Shown in pieces: positions 49,247-62,400 of a DNA stretch of 64,000 nucleotides. Source of the DNA: Prostheceraeus crozeri (taxonomy: Eukaryota > Platyhelminthes > Polycladida > Euryleptidae); contig CAJQUW010007812.1 in assembly GCA_907163375.1 (NCBI GenBank), positions 62,001-126,000 on the forward strand, given 5' to 3'. Position 1 is the first letter of the stretch; the number at the start of each line of letters is the position of its first letter. Below the pieces are notes generated by a model. It ran no database searches and was not told the DNA's origin. It worked only from the letters and a program-made list of their open reading frames with translations. Both the position numbers and the translations under genes were made by a program.

Positions 49247-50578
49247 CCGGGTGTTTCAAAAGTTTTAGTACAAGAACTTTACTAATATTTTATGAGTTTT
49301 ATCGGTGTTGAATCAACTTTATAGTACAAATTCAAACATACTAGCACATTGCTCGAAAACATTTCCTCGTGATTCACGACACAGATGCACTCTCTTCTCA
49401 AAATCTCTCATGGTGTCTCGATACATTAGCAAAGGAATTCCGTGAATTTTGTCTTCAATTGCAGATCTTAGGGACTGAAGATTTTCGTAGCGTCTATTGT
49501 TGGCAAACACTAAAGTCAACTTGGTGTCAAGAATTTCTCTCACTTTCACTGCGTAATGTGAAGAAGCGCCATCTTGCTGATAATGTGAACTTATGTTTCG
49601 GGAGAAGTAAGGGACAACATGTTCAGTCAAAATCACACAGTATCTATCCCCAGTCATTGTTTGTTCCGAAATAGCCAAACCAATTAGCCCATTCCATCCT
49701 ATTGCTGCCCATACAGTAAGGTACTGAGTAGCATGGGTCTTACTCTACAATTTCCAATGAGGATTTTCAGCTGCTCAATAATGAATATTGTGTTTGTTGA
49801 TGCTTCTCGACGACAGATAAAAATTGCACTCATCAGAGAAGACAATTTTTCTTGACCATGAAGGATCTCCGTGAAATCGGTCAATCATTATTTCGCAGAA
49901 TTGTAGGCGCCTGTCCTCATCCCCATCAAAGAGCAATTGGCAACAGCTGGCCTAATAGGGCTTCATTACAGATTTATTTAGGCAACAAAACACACTAGAT
50001 GGAGAGATGTCATTGTCACGAGCAATTTGGCGTATCGATGATTGTGGATTTTCATTCACTTCTTCTTGAGCGAGTTCAAGTGAATCATCACTGGATGCCG
50101 TTACAGGACGCCCTGATCTTGGTCTGTCTTTCGATAACGAACCGGTTTCCAACAGTTTCAATTTCCAATAACTAATCTGTGATCTTGATGGAGGATTTCG
50201 TCCGTACTTCTCTTCAAACTTTCGCTGACTTTCGCCTGAATTTTCGTAGGCGAGAGCCCAGGCACAGCACATGACTTGCTCTTCAAGCGAATACATTGTG
50301 AATGATTTCACGATGATAATTGCATCGTCAACTTTCATTAACAAAATTCAAAATCATCGTTGATTCGGCTGCTGTGTTGTAGTATTGAATCGATCATAGA
50401 CATCTTATTCAACAATTCAAGAATTTCAAACTATATGAATAGCTATCGAACATCTCATCCTCCACAGTCATGTAGATTGACTGAATAGTTTAGGCTACCT
50501 TTTTTACTTGATTCAACACCGATTAAACTCATACAATATTAGTAAAAATTCTTGTACTAAAACTTTTGAAACACCCGG
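49247..50578 (-). mobile_element. Tc1/mariner-type transposon with TA duplication
   Basis: The TIR CCGGGTGTTTCAAAAGTTTT starts at 49247 and its inverse ends at 50578; TA flanks both ends (49245-49246, 50579-50580). TIRs of roughly 65 bp, about 1.33 kb total, full mariner size. Confidence 0.92.
49319..50344 (-). pseudogene. Mariner-family transposase, broken
   Basis: 50344-49952 encodes an HTH region (EKYGRNPPSRSQISYWKLKL, RPRSGRPVTAS, SSIRQIARDNDISPS). In the middle (49860-49690) FSDECNFYL and VWAAIGWNGLIG appear in a shifted frame with a stop. 49678-49319 carries YQQDGASSHYAVKVREILD and the C-terminus. First and second catalytic Asp (FSDE, QQDG) are visible. At least two frame breaks; non-autonomous. 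Confidence 0.8.
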
Positions 50579-52033
50579 TATTTAACTAATTGAGAGCAAA
50601 TGTTAGTCACAATTATTACTATATTTCTTACTATTAAGATACTTGGCTGACCGTTTGCCATAATCGTTGGCAATTTTAATAGCTTTATTCAATAATTTAT
50701 TGCATTTATCGCTTATAGTAGTCTTTGTAACCATTTTCTTTGAGCATCACAGAGAAAGTTGTTAAACTGTCTCGAGGTGTGGATTCATCGTTGCAGCGTT
50801 TTTCTACACTTGCCATCCTATTTGTAATAAAGTTAGTCTTTACATGCGTCGAAACGAAGGAATCTTTTCTTAGAGTGATATTAGAATGACCAGTTTTATG
50901 GTGCCAAGAATATTTGATTTGTTTGTCTATAATTTTTATTTTTAGATCTAGGAACGGTAGCCATTCCTCAGCCAGATGTACTTCTATAGTAAATTCTATG
51001 TTTTAATTAATCGAATTGAAAATCTCTAACACATATTCAAATAAAGATTCGCTAGATTCTATAGGACCAAATATGACATCATCTATCTATCGGTTGTATA
51101 TTAATTAGGAAAAGCCGAGTTTATTTAAAGAATTAGTTTCTATACGACTCATAAAAATAACTCCGAACACTGGTGCAAAGTGATCACCCATGGAAACTCT
51201 ACTGCTCATAGACTTTATCATCGTATTTAATTTCATAGTTGTAACAGACAAATTTCAACATTTTTTCTATACTATCAATTGTGATACCAAAACAGTCAAT
51301 ATTACTCCAACATTCTTTAAAACTCTCCATAGTACTGTATTCCTAAATCGAGAGGAATGCTGGGATAAATTTTGACGACATCCAATGATAGAAAAGCGAG
51401 ATTGTTTTTGTCAAGGACTTCTACATCATTAATCTCATTTATTAAAGATTCTATATTTGTTAAATGATATTTAATGTGAGGAAGAAGACTGGTTAAAACG
51501 CTAAAAACTATCCATATAACTTTTTCGTTTGGAATGTTCCGGACAGAGGCAATCGGGCGAACCAGATATCATTATCATTATCATTTCTTATCATCTTTAA
51601 TAAAGGAAAAGAAATTAGCTGGACTTCCACCAATAGCTATTAATTGCTTAGTTTGAGATTCTAGACGAGAATTACGCGTACAAGTTTTAATCAAGGCATT
51701 TGCCCTTTTTTCGATTGCATCACTGCAACTTTTATTTGGTGGCAATTACGTGTTTATGTTCTTCAACACTTGTTCTTTCTTTTGGTTATGATTATCAGCA
51801 TTACAGACTACGAACCTATTAGTTTTATCTGAACTAAGGCACTTAAGTTCTTTATCGTCAACAAGCTCTATTGTAAGTTTACATGGATTGTTGGTTTTGC
51901 GATAGTTTTGGGATTTCTTTAACTTTCTGGTTTCACTCTCCAGTATAGTTTTTACTTCGCTACCGATGCGGCTAATTCTGCTTTCTAGATCTTCGCTCAT
52001 TTTTAGGATGGAGATAAGAATTATTTTCATCAA

Positions 52034-52979
52034 AAGGCACCTTAATTATATTGTCACTAGCACTGGCACTTTCGCTAGAAAATGTATGCTTCCACCGCAT
52101 GGTACAAACTAAGTTATCGAAATTTGAAAGAAACTTTATTCCAATAGTTCCTGTTAATAGTGTGTGACCACTGGTACTTAGGACCTTCGTCTAATAAATC
52201 ACAGACCACTTCAGGGACCCTCAAGTAGGTTTCATCAGCTAACTTCTATACATTAGGTGTATACGTATTCGTGTGGAGGTGTTATGTTCCATCCATCCGA
52301 ACATTCTAACATGAACAGTGCAGTCGCCGCTTTTCATTTTAAGGAAGTTCAAGCATTATGTGGTTCCAAACTTGAGATGATATATTCTCAGCCATGCAAA
52401 CTCTTCTCCGGTGCTCATCTCCAGAATCCGTTCACCTGCCATAACATCTTGAGAAAACACCGTATTGGTGAAGAAGTGTTCAAATTTTCAAATGATCAAC
52501 ATAATGTGTTGAAACACAAAGGCCTAATCCTAAAAAACGATGGAAGACAATCAGTATTAGACAATTCCAAAAAATCACCGCAGCCAGAGAGAGCATGCTT
52601 TGATTTGAAAACTTTTGTACAGTTATATACTCTAATCTGATCATAATTTTTTTATTTTAAGCTGTTTTCATTTTATCTGTACTACAATGTTGGTGTGTCA
52701 CATAATCCTCTGTCTGCATGATTCTCGCTTTGGCTTAAAATCCATATTTTTCTGCTATCACCACTATCTTTATATGAACGGAATAATAAAAATTTATGAC
52801 GTTTTATCCTCACGCACGATTTCCAACTTATGAAACTTCTTTAATTTATTCAATGCAGGTACCAGAAGATATTTTGCTCCAATCTTCCGTTTAAGTTTCT
52901 GCGTTGGATTATAAGTTTTCTTCAATGCCGAACACAACAGGTGATAGTTGAATGAGCTATCAGCAATTTAATGCCAATA
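52034..52979. other. Mostly unassigned; 127-codon open frame at 52257-52640
   Basis: The plus-strand frame at 52257 (KEVQALCGSKLEMIYSQPC, FTCHNILRKHRIGEEVF) has no recognised motif. Between Penelope and LINE relics it may be transposon-derived. Confidence 0.3.
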
Positions 52980-53760
52980 TGCTCTGGTGTTCCACAAAGT
53001 TCTAAACTTGCTCCTTACATCTTTTTTATTTAAACGGGTTCCCTTGAATACTACTTGGAATCATCTCGCATATTTATATACGCGGACGATGTGGGCATTA
53101 TCCTTCAAGTTTCGAAGACTGAAGACAAAAACGAGGAAATAGTAGCAGAATTTGAGAATGTAGAAAATTGGTGTTTTCTGAATGGACTAAAAATAAATAA
53201 TAAAAAAACAAGGCTGATTTTTTTCAAAAAGTCCAAATCCCTACAAGTACGAACTTGATTCTGGATGTCAGAGCTTGGTTGTAACTGAACATGAGATCTT
53301 GGGAGTTTTTTTCAAGGCATTTTTTTGCAAGGCATCATCTAGAAACATTTGCATTCTCAAACAATTCAAACATTGTGGCGTAGGCGAAGAAAATTAGAAA
53401 AGACTATATTGCTCCATTATTCGCAGCATTATGGAATACATCACTCCAATTTTTGTTGGTGCTTCGAAGACAAATGCAAGGAAACTTGATCGTGTGCAAA
53501 GTAGATGTCGTCGGATCATATGCAATTTCGAATTTAAATGTAGCAAGTATGTTGCTCTCCTTATCCGAACGTCGTGAAAGCGCTTCTCTGAAGTTACTGA
53601 AATTCTTGCAACCGAATTATTTGCTTCATTGACTGATGCCGAAGTACTTACCTTACAATAGACGACTCTTGGTGCCTTTATCCAAATCAGAACGCCGAGC
53701 AAGGGCATTTATTCCGTGCTGTTCGAGATTGTTTAACGCGTTATAACCGTCTTCAACTGA
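52980..53760 (+). pseudogene. LINE reverse-transcriptase remnant
   Basis: Frames in series read GVPQSSKLAPYIFF (RT block B), FIYADDVGIIL (YADD active site, 53076 on), NWCFLNGLKINNKKT and EYITPIFVGASK with KLDRVQSRCRRII further on. Typical non-LTR (Jockey/CR1-like) RT and post-RT segments. Stops and shifts throughout. Confidence 0.75.
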
Positions 53761-55301
53761 CAGACGTAATGTACATGTTTACCTTAATCGTTGACTTTAA
53801 TTTGAATTTTCATTTGAAGATTTGTACCTAACGATTATTATTCAATACATATATAGTATTTGTCCAGCAAGTTAAGCATGCTTACATGCATCTATTTTGT
53901 TTTGCCTGCCATCTCATTGAGTGTTATCTGAAATGATAACAATTAGGGTGTACAATCCCGGATTCTTCAAATATTTCCGAGATTCAAATTCGGGGATTGA
54001 CTTCGTCTTCTATCATCTTCAACGAATTGTTCGCTAAATGAGCCCTCCTCCATGGAATCCGTCGTGCGGAAGGAATTTGATCGTTTCCTTTGAGGTAAGT
54101 TCTTGTCATTTGTGGCTGGATGGCTTCATTCTGTGCCACCAACTAGTGTGGAGTGCCTTCAACGTCCCTGGAACCCTTGCTTCCATAAGAAATCGCATCA
54201 GCGATCGCACCTTGAATCAGGGATGCGGAGTCGGAGTCGGAGTCCTATCATTCTTGCTGGAGTCGGAGTCCTATCAAGTGATGGGACTCCGGACTCCGGC
54301 CTAAAACTAGGCCCAAAGTATAAAACAAGCAAATTATTCATCCTCGTGCATATAGCTGTCACTGTTTTGATGTGAACTTTCTCCGTCAAACAAAAGTACA
54401 GAGCCAGTGCTGCATGTAAAGCTTGTAATAGTTGAGGGAATGAACCGTGATACTGAAATAAGGATTGTCTTTTCACTCGGCGATTTAACAGGGAAGACAA
54501 ACCTTCCTAGCCTCGATCACACCTACGCACCAAAGGTCACATCAGAGACAAAAATAAAATACTACTTTGTTTGAGAACATTATCTATTAACCAAACGTTA
54601 ATCTTGTGTGATGGCTCCTGCAAGGCCCATATTAAAATAGTAAGTGTACTAATATTTTTTGGAGAAGGATGGGGATTTTCCTGCCTGGTGGAGAAAAATC
54701 ATGCGAAGCACACATCAGGGAGGACCCGAGTCGCATGCATTCAACTTGTAGCGACATTTGATAAACTTTCATCGAAAATGATTGATAATTGATGTAGCAA
54801 TGATCACTAAAGATAGGTTCAGGTAAGTCTATAATGATGTATGATGTAGGTTACCAGTTTTTTTAAAAAAAAATAGGCTATGTATACTTGTCACTCATAG
54901 TCGGAGTTGGAGGCCTATCAAAATGATAGGACTCCGCATCCCTGCCTTGAATGACAGGTGCATTTTGAAATGATATTTCTCATGCAAGTATAACTTCGTA
55001 GAGTTTCGGTTGATTAACCTACTAGTTTGTTATTCTTCAAATCACCTCACTTGATCATGTAATCAGTGCTTAAATTAAATGAACAAGAAAATTTTGTGCG
55101 AGTAAAGTTTAACTTTTCAAGAAATGTCTCATCTCGCAAAACGTGTCCGCACCTTACATGAGGTGCTTCATTACAAATAATGATTTAATTTCTTGATTTC
55201 AGTCACATTCGTAATCACAAATAAGGATTTGCAATTGCAGTTGATTATTAGTTTTTTTATTGCCATTTGGAGTCGGTAAACCTATTTAATTATTATGAAC
55301 G
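53761..55301. other. No gene; GGAGTC-rich simple repeat
   Basis: GGAGTCGGAGTC-type repeats occur at 54228-54300 and 54899-54945. No coding signal I trust. Confidence 0.4.
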
Positions 55302-55305
55302 TACA

Positions 55306-56139
55306 CACTGTAAACCGTAGACCGACAATTATCCTACAAAATCACTGACAAAATCAACCGACGATTGTCACCTCCAATATCCTGCGATATCCGACGAATT
55401 TGTAGGTTCTCCATCGACGGAATTCTGCAGGTTTTTGTCAGTTATCATTTTATTTATGTTATTTATATTGTCATTTGCTTAATAGTTTGTGAAGATTGAT
55501 GTCCGATATTCTATAGGATGCCTTTGCTCAATTTTATGCAATATTGGAATTATCATGTAAGAATATTGAAAATTCGTTTTTTTTGCGAAATATACTGCTC
55601 CAATTGATAGGAGATCATGTAAAAATACAAATTTACTGCAGGCATACAAAACAATTGATGATAACAATAATCTCAAAATGAATGGAATTGATTTGAAAAT
55701 CAAAAATAAGGTTGCCAACTTGGTTTTAAACAATCATAGTGTTTAATACATACAATACAATCATGGCTTTAAACAATCAATCAATGTTGGACTCGGATGA
55801 TAAATTAATTCCCGAGAAGCTAGAGACATTTTCAATCACAGTTCTGTAAGGTTATCACATAATTTGTAATTCAACAAAACTGTTAGATTAGTGATTGCTT
55901 GACTTTTGGGTAATCTGTATTATTGTGTGGCAAAACCATAATTATTTTGACATAATTTAATTAATTACCTACATTTTTGATATAATTTTAGCCATATTTC
56001 ATTGCTATTCATTTTGTCGCTTTTTGTCAGTTCTTGTAGGATGATTCAGTGGCGATCATCCTACAACAACTAACAATGACCGACAAGATAGATTTTGTAG
56101 GATGAATGTCTGTCAATTGTCAGTCAACGGTTTACAGTG
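55306..56139. mobile_element. Non-autonomous DNA transposon (MITE) with CACTGTAAACCG termini
   Basis: CACTGTAAACCGT at 55306 and ACGGTTTACAGTG ending at 56139 are inverted; TACA flanks both ends (55302-55305, 56140-56143). TIRs extend tens of bp with TCCTACAAAAT and GACAATT blocks repeated inside. No transposase. Termini and 4-bp duplication again fit the CMC/Chapaev type. Confidence 0.8.
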
Positions 56140-56377
56140 TACAAAGACAAAATCGTAGAAAGAAACCGCAATCTGTATGAATCTATGAACCTGATAGTGT
56201 CTTCTCAATCCCCGCATTGTACACCCCAATAATAATGGCAACTGCTTCCAGATGAAGCGGCCTGGAAGCAGCTGCCATTGTTCTAAAAACAAACAATTGG
56301 AAGTTTACGTCATAAGGCGTGCAGAGTACAGTGTACATGCTCCTGACAGTCCTGATAACTGTGCGCTTCACTTATCC

Positions 56378-56441
56378 TGGTGATATTCACGCCGTGTTAG
56401 CAGTTTGAGGACTGGGTTCGAATCCCAGTTGGCAAGCCGTT
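56378..56441 (+). repeat. Possible tRNA-derived SINE fragment
   Basis: GACTGGGTTCGAATCCCAGT at 56410-56429 is a perfect T-arm/B-box stem and loop. A convincing A box and acceptor stem are missing, so this is not a tRNA gene; a tRNA-derived SINE remnant is possible. Confidence 0.3.
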
Positions 56442-56449
56442 TTTCATGG

Positions 56450-58536
56450 CTGCGCCAGGAGCAAGGCGCAAAGAAGTATTGTTTCGACCTCGTGAAAGCC
56501 AGAGGCATTGAGTTGTGTAATTTGAAGTGATAATGCCATTTCTTAGGACCCACCCATCGTCATGACCAATTCCACTATTGTCTATCACGCCATTATCATA
56601 ACATTGCAGAAGGGACGCGTCATAGACCCTGACGCCATAGAGTAAATATACAGGCAGAGGGTCGACTCAAAAAATGTCAGCATAGTGAAAAGAAAGTTCG
56701 TGTATCAAATGATTCAATTTTTTTGTGCAGATCATGTTCCTGCGGTCTAAAAGATATTTGATCAATTTCAAAGAGCTAAGCATTTGCAAATTATTCCTGT
56801 GTTTATATACCAGCGATTTGGTGCTTCTATATAAGCGGTATGAAGCTCATTGGATATCGAAGGAATGAAAATTTACCAGTGAGAATCTTAATTAAACGGA
56901 AATTAAGCTGATTATCAAGCAAATTTCCTGAACTACATTATAATGCAAGTCTTCGTAGAAAGGTTGAGATTTTATCGTGCTTCTTGGCTGAGATTTCATG
57001 TTTTAATTCAATTTTTACCGGCATTATTTGATGTTTCACCAAATTTATGATTCATTTTTTATTGATTGCTTCATGATTTGTACTTAAATTTTATTACGTA
57101 ATATCTCCCATTAGTGATTTGACAGAAATGTCAGATTGCAGTCATGCCCCATCTAGATGCGACTAGATGTGGCCCACATGTAGTTAAAATTATAAGCACC
57201 TGACTAAAGTTAGGGCGCTTCCTGGCGATTATGCCCCTTTTTCAACATAGTAACTGCATCTAGACAAAGTAGGCTATGTCATATTGCCTTTTGGTATGCA
57301 ATAGATATTTTTCGACAATAGTCGAATAGATGATAGGTATATTGTCATTATTTTGAGCACAGAGATATAGAGAGTCGTCTGCATTTAAGCTTATCAAGCT
57401 GATTACAGCGTGTAGGCAAAGCTGATAAGTGTTTCCTTTGCCTTTTAATCAATAATGCTATCGGTATGACATATTTATGGAATACATGTGATATATTAAT
57501 GCTCTTTCATTCCCAGTCAATTTGAACTACTGAAATATGAATTAATTTTCACCAGTATGTGAAAAGATATGGATAGGCCTCTTTTAAAGCTAAAGCAACA
57601 TATAGCAAGTCGTGGAAAACTAGAATTAATGAAGCATCAAGCCAACAGTTTTCGAAACAAAAACTGTAAATTGTCAATATTATGCTGCAAACTGTCATGG
57701 ATTGATTTGTTGACCACTAATCGAGACGAATTGTATAGCAATCCGAATACAATCCCATTATTTTTACATCTCTGTTATTTGTAAGTTTAATCCTATAAAA
57801 TTTTCATCTACATTAATTTTGATACCTGTAAATCCATTAAAAAGTGATCCACACAGGGAGATTTGACGGGATTCGGGATCCCAATAAATTTTGACCGGGA
57901 CAGAGATCTCTAGCAATCATTGATGCAAGGGGATTTCATATTTGCAAACATTTGTCTTAAATATGATTTCTTCTAATTTTACTTTATGTGTTACGTACCT
58001 TATTCCCTAACTTAATGCTTCTGTTTGATTTGTCATGCGACATGTATACTGTAGATACTTGGTTCAGTCAATAGATAATGTCATATTCAAGTTTGCTATG
58101 TCAGATCTGTATTCCCACACTCTGTCAGACTATGAGACTACAATTATCATTCGTGTGCACAAAACTCTAAAGAACAGGCGAAGCGCCGTAAAACTGTGAT
58201 TTTCAAGGGTGGCGCACGTAAACCGCCGGATTTTAAACTTTTATTACTCCTCAAATATTCATCCGATCGTCATGAAATTTCGACTCATACTAGTTTGGAT
58301 TATAAGATTTATGATGATTATACCTGTTTTACTGAGAATTGTCAGAAAATTCTGATTCTGTTGACCGAATGACATGTACTCATTTTGTTGACATTGAAAA
58401 TCTAGATCAAGTTAATTAACTTAATATGAATCGTATTCTGCACAACGAATTGTGAATATTGTTCAGTTACTTCCATGTCATATAAAATACCATTCGACGA
58501 TTAAATCACTATCTGAAAAGAATCGAACATAGAAGA
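56450..58536. other. No gene recognised
   Basis: Short open frames only, e.g. 57569-57784, without motifs or splice support. Confidence 0.4.
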
Positions 58537-59340
58537 ATGTATGATTATTCGCTTGCAGAACGAGCAAAATGCGCGGCTTGGTACGAATGGCTCAAGAGTC
58601 CAGTGGAGGTACAAAGGCTTTATCATTCAGAGTATGGCAAGAACGCGAGAGCACCGGATGCCTGTACCATAAAGCGGTGGCACACAAACCTGTTGACCAG
58701 TGGTAGTGTGGTGACTGTCAAGCGGGACCGTTCATCTTCTGAACGAACGGAGCATAATGTGGAACGAGTTGTGCAGCACTTCGAGGGGGACCCAAACACA
58801 TCTACCCGTCGTGCATCTAATGCTCATCAAGTGAGTCGCCGCACTATCCAGCGCATCCTCCATGACTATGGATGGCATCCGTACAAGGTCCAGGTGGTGC
58901 AGCGATTACACGAAGAAGATCTGGAAAACCGAATTGAGTTCGCAGAACAGGAGCTACAGCGCATCCAAGCCAACCCGAGCCATTTAGTGGAACTAACTTG
59001 GTCCGATGAGGCTCACCTCCATCTGGATGGTGGTGTGAATCGCCACAATTGTCGTTATTGGGCCAAACAGAACCCTCACTGGATCAAGCAAGAGTCTATG
59101 CATTCGCCACGCACCACCGTCTGGGCGGCAATCAGCCAATCAGGTATCTACGGACCGTTCTTCTTCGACAACTCCGTCAACGAGGATCGGTATCTCAAGA
59201 TGCTACAGGAGGAATTTTGGCCAGCGCAGCAGTCGGACAGAAGATGCAGGAGCATCATATTCATGCAGGATGATGCACCTCCACACTGGGGACTTCCTGT
59301 ACGTGAGTGGTTGAACAAGAAGATGTCTAACAGATGGATT
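58537..59340 (+). pseudogene. Tc3/IS630-like transposase, 3'-truncated
   Basis: Starts YDYSLAERAKCAAWYEWLKS (HTH), then RRTIQRILHDYGWHPYKVQ, first catalytic block TWSDEAHLHLDGGVN (Asp) and second FMQDDAPPHWGLPV (Asp). After LNKKMSNRWI at 59340 similarity to the family ends, before the third catalytic residue and ~80-90 C-terminal residues. The remaining frame to 59457 passes into a hairpin. Strikingly intact until the break, so a young truncation. Confidence 0.85.
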
Positions 59341-59399
59341 TTACATGTTGAGATACATTGTTGGTATGTCAATTTTACCGAAGATAAACGCTGCTTGAA

Positions 59400-59476
59400 A
59401 ATCTACGAGTATCATAAGCTATCTATTCTCCTGGCCTCCGGCTCGGAGAATAGATAGCTTATGATACTCGTAGATT
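59400..59476. repeat. Perfect 32-bp hairpin with 13-nt loop
   Basis: Arms 59400-59431 and 59445-59476 (AATCTACGAGTATCATAAGC...) pair perfectly; loop TGGCCTCCGGCTC. Imperfect pairing continues outwards (TGTTTATCT versus CGTTTATCTTCG inverted). Confidence 0.95.
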
Positions 59477-62400
59477 CTCAGTGTTTATCTACTGAAATCA
59501 GTGCGATATACTATACATATATTTCAAGCGACAAATCTTTCCCTGTCTCTGGTGTTTGTCTTCTTTTCCTTCTCCACATCTTCATAATTTGTTCATACTT
59601 TCAATTTTCATTTTCTAAAGTGGTTTTCGAGTCATCCTAAAACTCCATCGTAATATTTGTTCAGACAGTCAGGTAGAATTTCTGGTAGCTGGCAAGCAGC
59701 TATGTGTTCCTGAATGTCCAAGCTAAATAAATGAAGCAAATTGCAGGAAAGCAAAATTTTCATGAAATTGAGCATTTGTTTAAGAGTATGATTTCGTTCA
59801 ATATTTGCCTTCATAATTGTTGCTAGTCACCATAATACGTCTGGTCAACTTAATCCAATTTTGACACATCGCTGCAAGCGTATCTCCTGGGACATATCTG
59901 CATTTCAAATCTACCAGCGGATAGGCCATAAACTGCCGGGTCGTCTCTCAAGGGATATTTATCAACGGGTGGAGGATTGAAGGATTGACCTATCCATTAA
60001 TACGAAATTGTCGAGAACTAGCTATAAACATGACAATCTGCTTGAGAAAGTAAACCATAACACGCAGAGTTTATTAGATTTTGATTGCTAAATGTCATAT
60101 ACACAGGAGAATGAGGAATGAAGAAGTTCGAATACTTAAATCTCTCTACTTCATCTATGGTGACTGAACTGATTTTCTCAAATCTACTTCACACGCTGAG
60201 AGGCATTATATCGATCCATTCGAAATATTAAGGGCGAACGAGCAAGTGCGTGTAGGTGCAAGAAGCAGAAATTCTTCTACCTTCAAAATTTGAAATTATT
60301 TTTTCTTCAATTATTCATTTTCTAATCATTTTTTGGTTGGAATTTCCCAATTGTGCTGCTTTTCATAGGAATTTTTAATGTTTTCAGTTGCCTTGCGCAC
60401 ACAAATTTCACCTTAGTTTAAGCATTTCCGTGTGCAGTGAATAATAAGAACTAATATTCTTTCCGTTTTCTAAATTATGACAAAAATAGAAAAGTACATT
60501 ATATTACTGCATGTTTTCTTGGCAAAAAATTACCGCAGTCTATTTACTATCAAAAATATTGTCAAAACTAATCTAAGCGTACTTCACTCAGTTTGCCGTG
60601 ACAATATCAGACACTCTAATCATCTAACATATAACCGCTCGATAAGCCTGGCATGCTTTAGTAGGCTTGTGACTTAGTTGGATACAGGGGCCACATAAGG
60701 TCGCAGTACAAAATCTAAAAAATCAAAACCTGTAGCTGTTCTTCAATTTTAAACTCCTTCAGGAGTAGATGCTTGGACGACACCTGAATTTTATTGGGTT
60801 ATTCATGTACGCAGAGTTAATTAAAAGTTTTCAGATTAGGACTTGAGATGCATCCAAGAATGGACTGAAGAGTTTGAATGCTAAACATGACAAGCGCCAA
60901 CTTGAAAAATCGGCGATAGTCCTCATAAATGGTCCGTAGGGATGGATCGATGTTTTGGGATAAATCTCATGTAATGAACCATCATTTATCATGATACAAC
61001 ATTGAACTGTGATTGTATATGTGTAGATTTTCAACATCTTGCACAGTCACGTTCATTGTAAGGTCAAATTATTTATTCCTCATTTCGAAAAGGCTGTTGC
61101 AGATAGCTATGATATATTCTATTTGCTATTTATCCTTTATAGACTAAACTGAATACGTTTTCTTATGACACTTTCCTTTCGCGGCTAACATGCATACCTT
61201 GCTCCTCATAAGCTTATTGCAAATAGGCCTATCATAATGATATAATTATTTTCAGAAAAAGCCTCCTGAATGGTCATCGATGAGAACACCGTGAGTGAAA
61301 TATTTTCTTATGAGAGTCTCATGAGACTCATAATAATCTCATGAGACTCTCATCAAAATCATTTCATGAGTTCTCATGAAAAATTTTCGGGTGGGATTCC
61401 TTGACCATATATTATTGTTGCATTCTGCGAGATGCATCACAGTTCCGTTGTTGTGACTCGTGCGCTCAAAACTCACATTGGTTGATATGCTGGAATTCCG
61501 TCGCGTCGCTTGCCCTCCCCCATCCTAATTGATAAGAAGTCTACCAAAAATGAACCACGAACAGACAAGCCCGAGGGAAACGCGGGACGTGTTCGTTGTG
61601 GATGCAACTTCCAGCACTGTAAAATACTAAAATTTTATGCAGCAAACCAAAACTTCATTGTCATTATTCAAATTTTCCTTCAATTTACTATGATCATACA
61701 ATTATCATGGAAAAGTCGTCTGATACAATCAAAGGTGTCCTAATAACGATAAAAGCTTTGTTCGCTTTCTCTGTTCTCTTTGTTCTGCTAAATTCATGAT
61801 TATGTTGGATAAAGTTAATTTCATGTTCCGTATGAAAAGACAGATCATGCTCAATGATGTAGAAATAAATGATTTCAAGTTTTATTGCGTAAGAAACTAA
61901 AGGAGTTGATCTAACCAAAATCTTGCAAATGAAACTCTGACAACTTGCTTTGAAGTATTCGAGATCTCGATTAGATGCTCTTTCAAGCAGAAACAGTCTT
62001 CTTTTGTCAGTTTGCATATCGGCTTTCCAGAAAGTTCAACTGGAAATGACAATTTCAAAATCAAAGGTTTTCTAACTTTCAGAAATATCGAAAACTTAGA
62101 GTTATCGCTTATTTCAGCCTAATGGCGAAAATGAAACAAAATTTATATACCGGCTCATGTTTGCTATCTGTCTTAATCTACTGTAAAATTACCAAGTCAC
62201 TTGCAACTGTTCGTCTTTCCGTAGAGACAATTTTAACTTCATTGCAAAATTAAAGGGTGGGTGGAATATAAAGAGGTTCTTAAACTTGGTAACATAATTT
62301 TGAAAGAAATGAGTTGTATTGTCTTCTGCTTATTGCTTATTTGTGGTTGTGATTCTGCCTTCTGTCGCATTTTTTGCTGTGGTGCTTTAAAATAAATCCT

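Larger units (their letters stand above)
49062..52033 (-). mobile_element. Penelope-like retroelement, decayed, interrupted by a mariner
   Basis: Minus-strand order from the right: 52033-51746 N-terminal region (CLSSDKTNRFVVC); near 51190-51060 MGDHFAPVFGVIFMSRIE followed by a Y-R-x-x-DD polymerase motif; 51000-50700 LPFLDLKIKIIDKQIKYSWH and a DSLTTFSVMLKENGY block; then, beyond the mariner, YKYTCQRCNEFYIGKT (49205-49160), the GIY-YIG endonuclease core. RT followed by GIY-YIG is diagnostic of Penelope-like elements. Several stops interrupt it. Confidence 0.8.

Noticed and set aside
56397..56441. tRNA gene suggested by GGGTTCGAATCCC
   Set aside because: A perfect T arm exists but no matching acceptor stem, D arm or A box at proper distance; kept only as a SINE-like hint.
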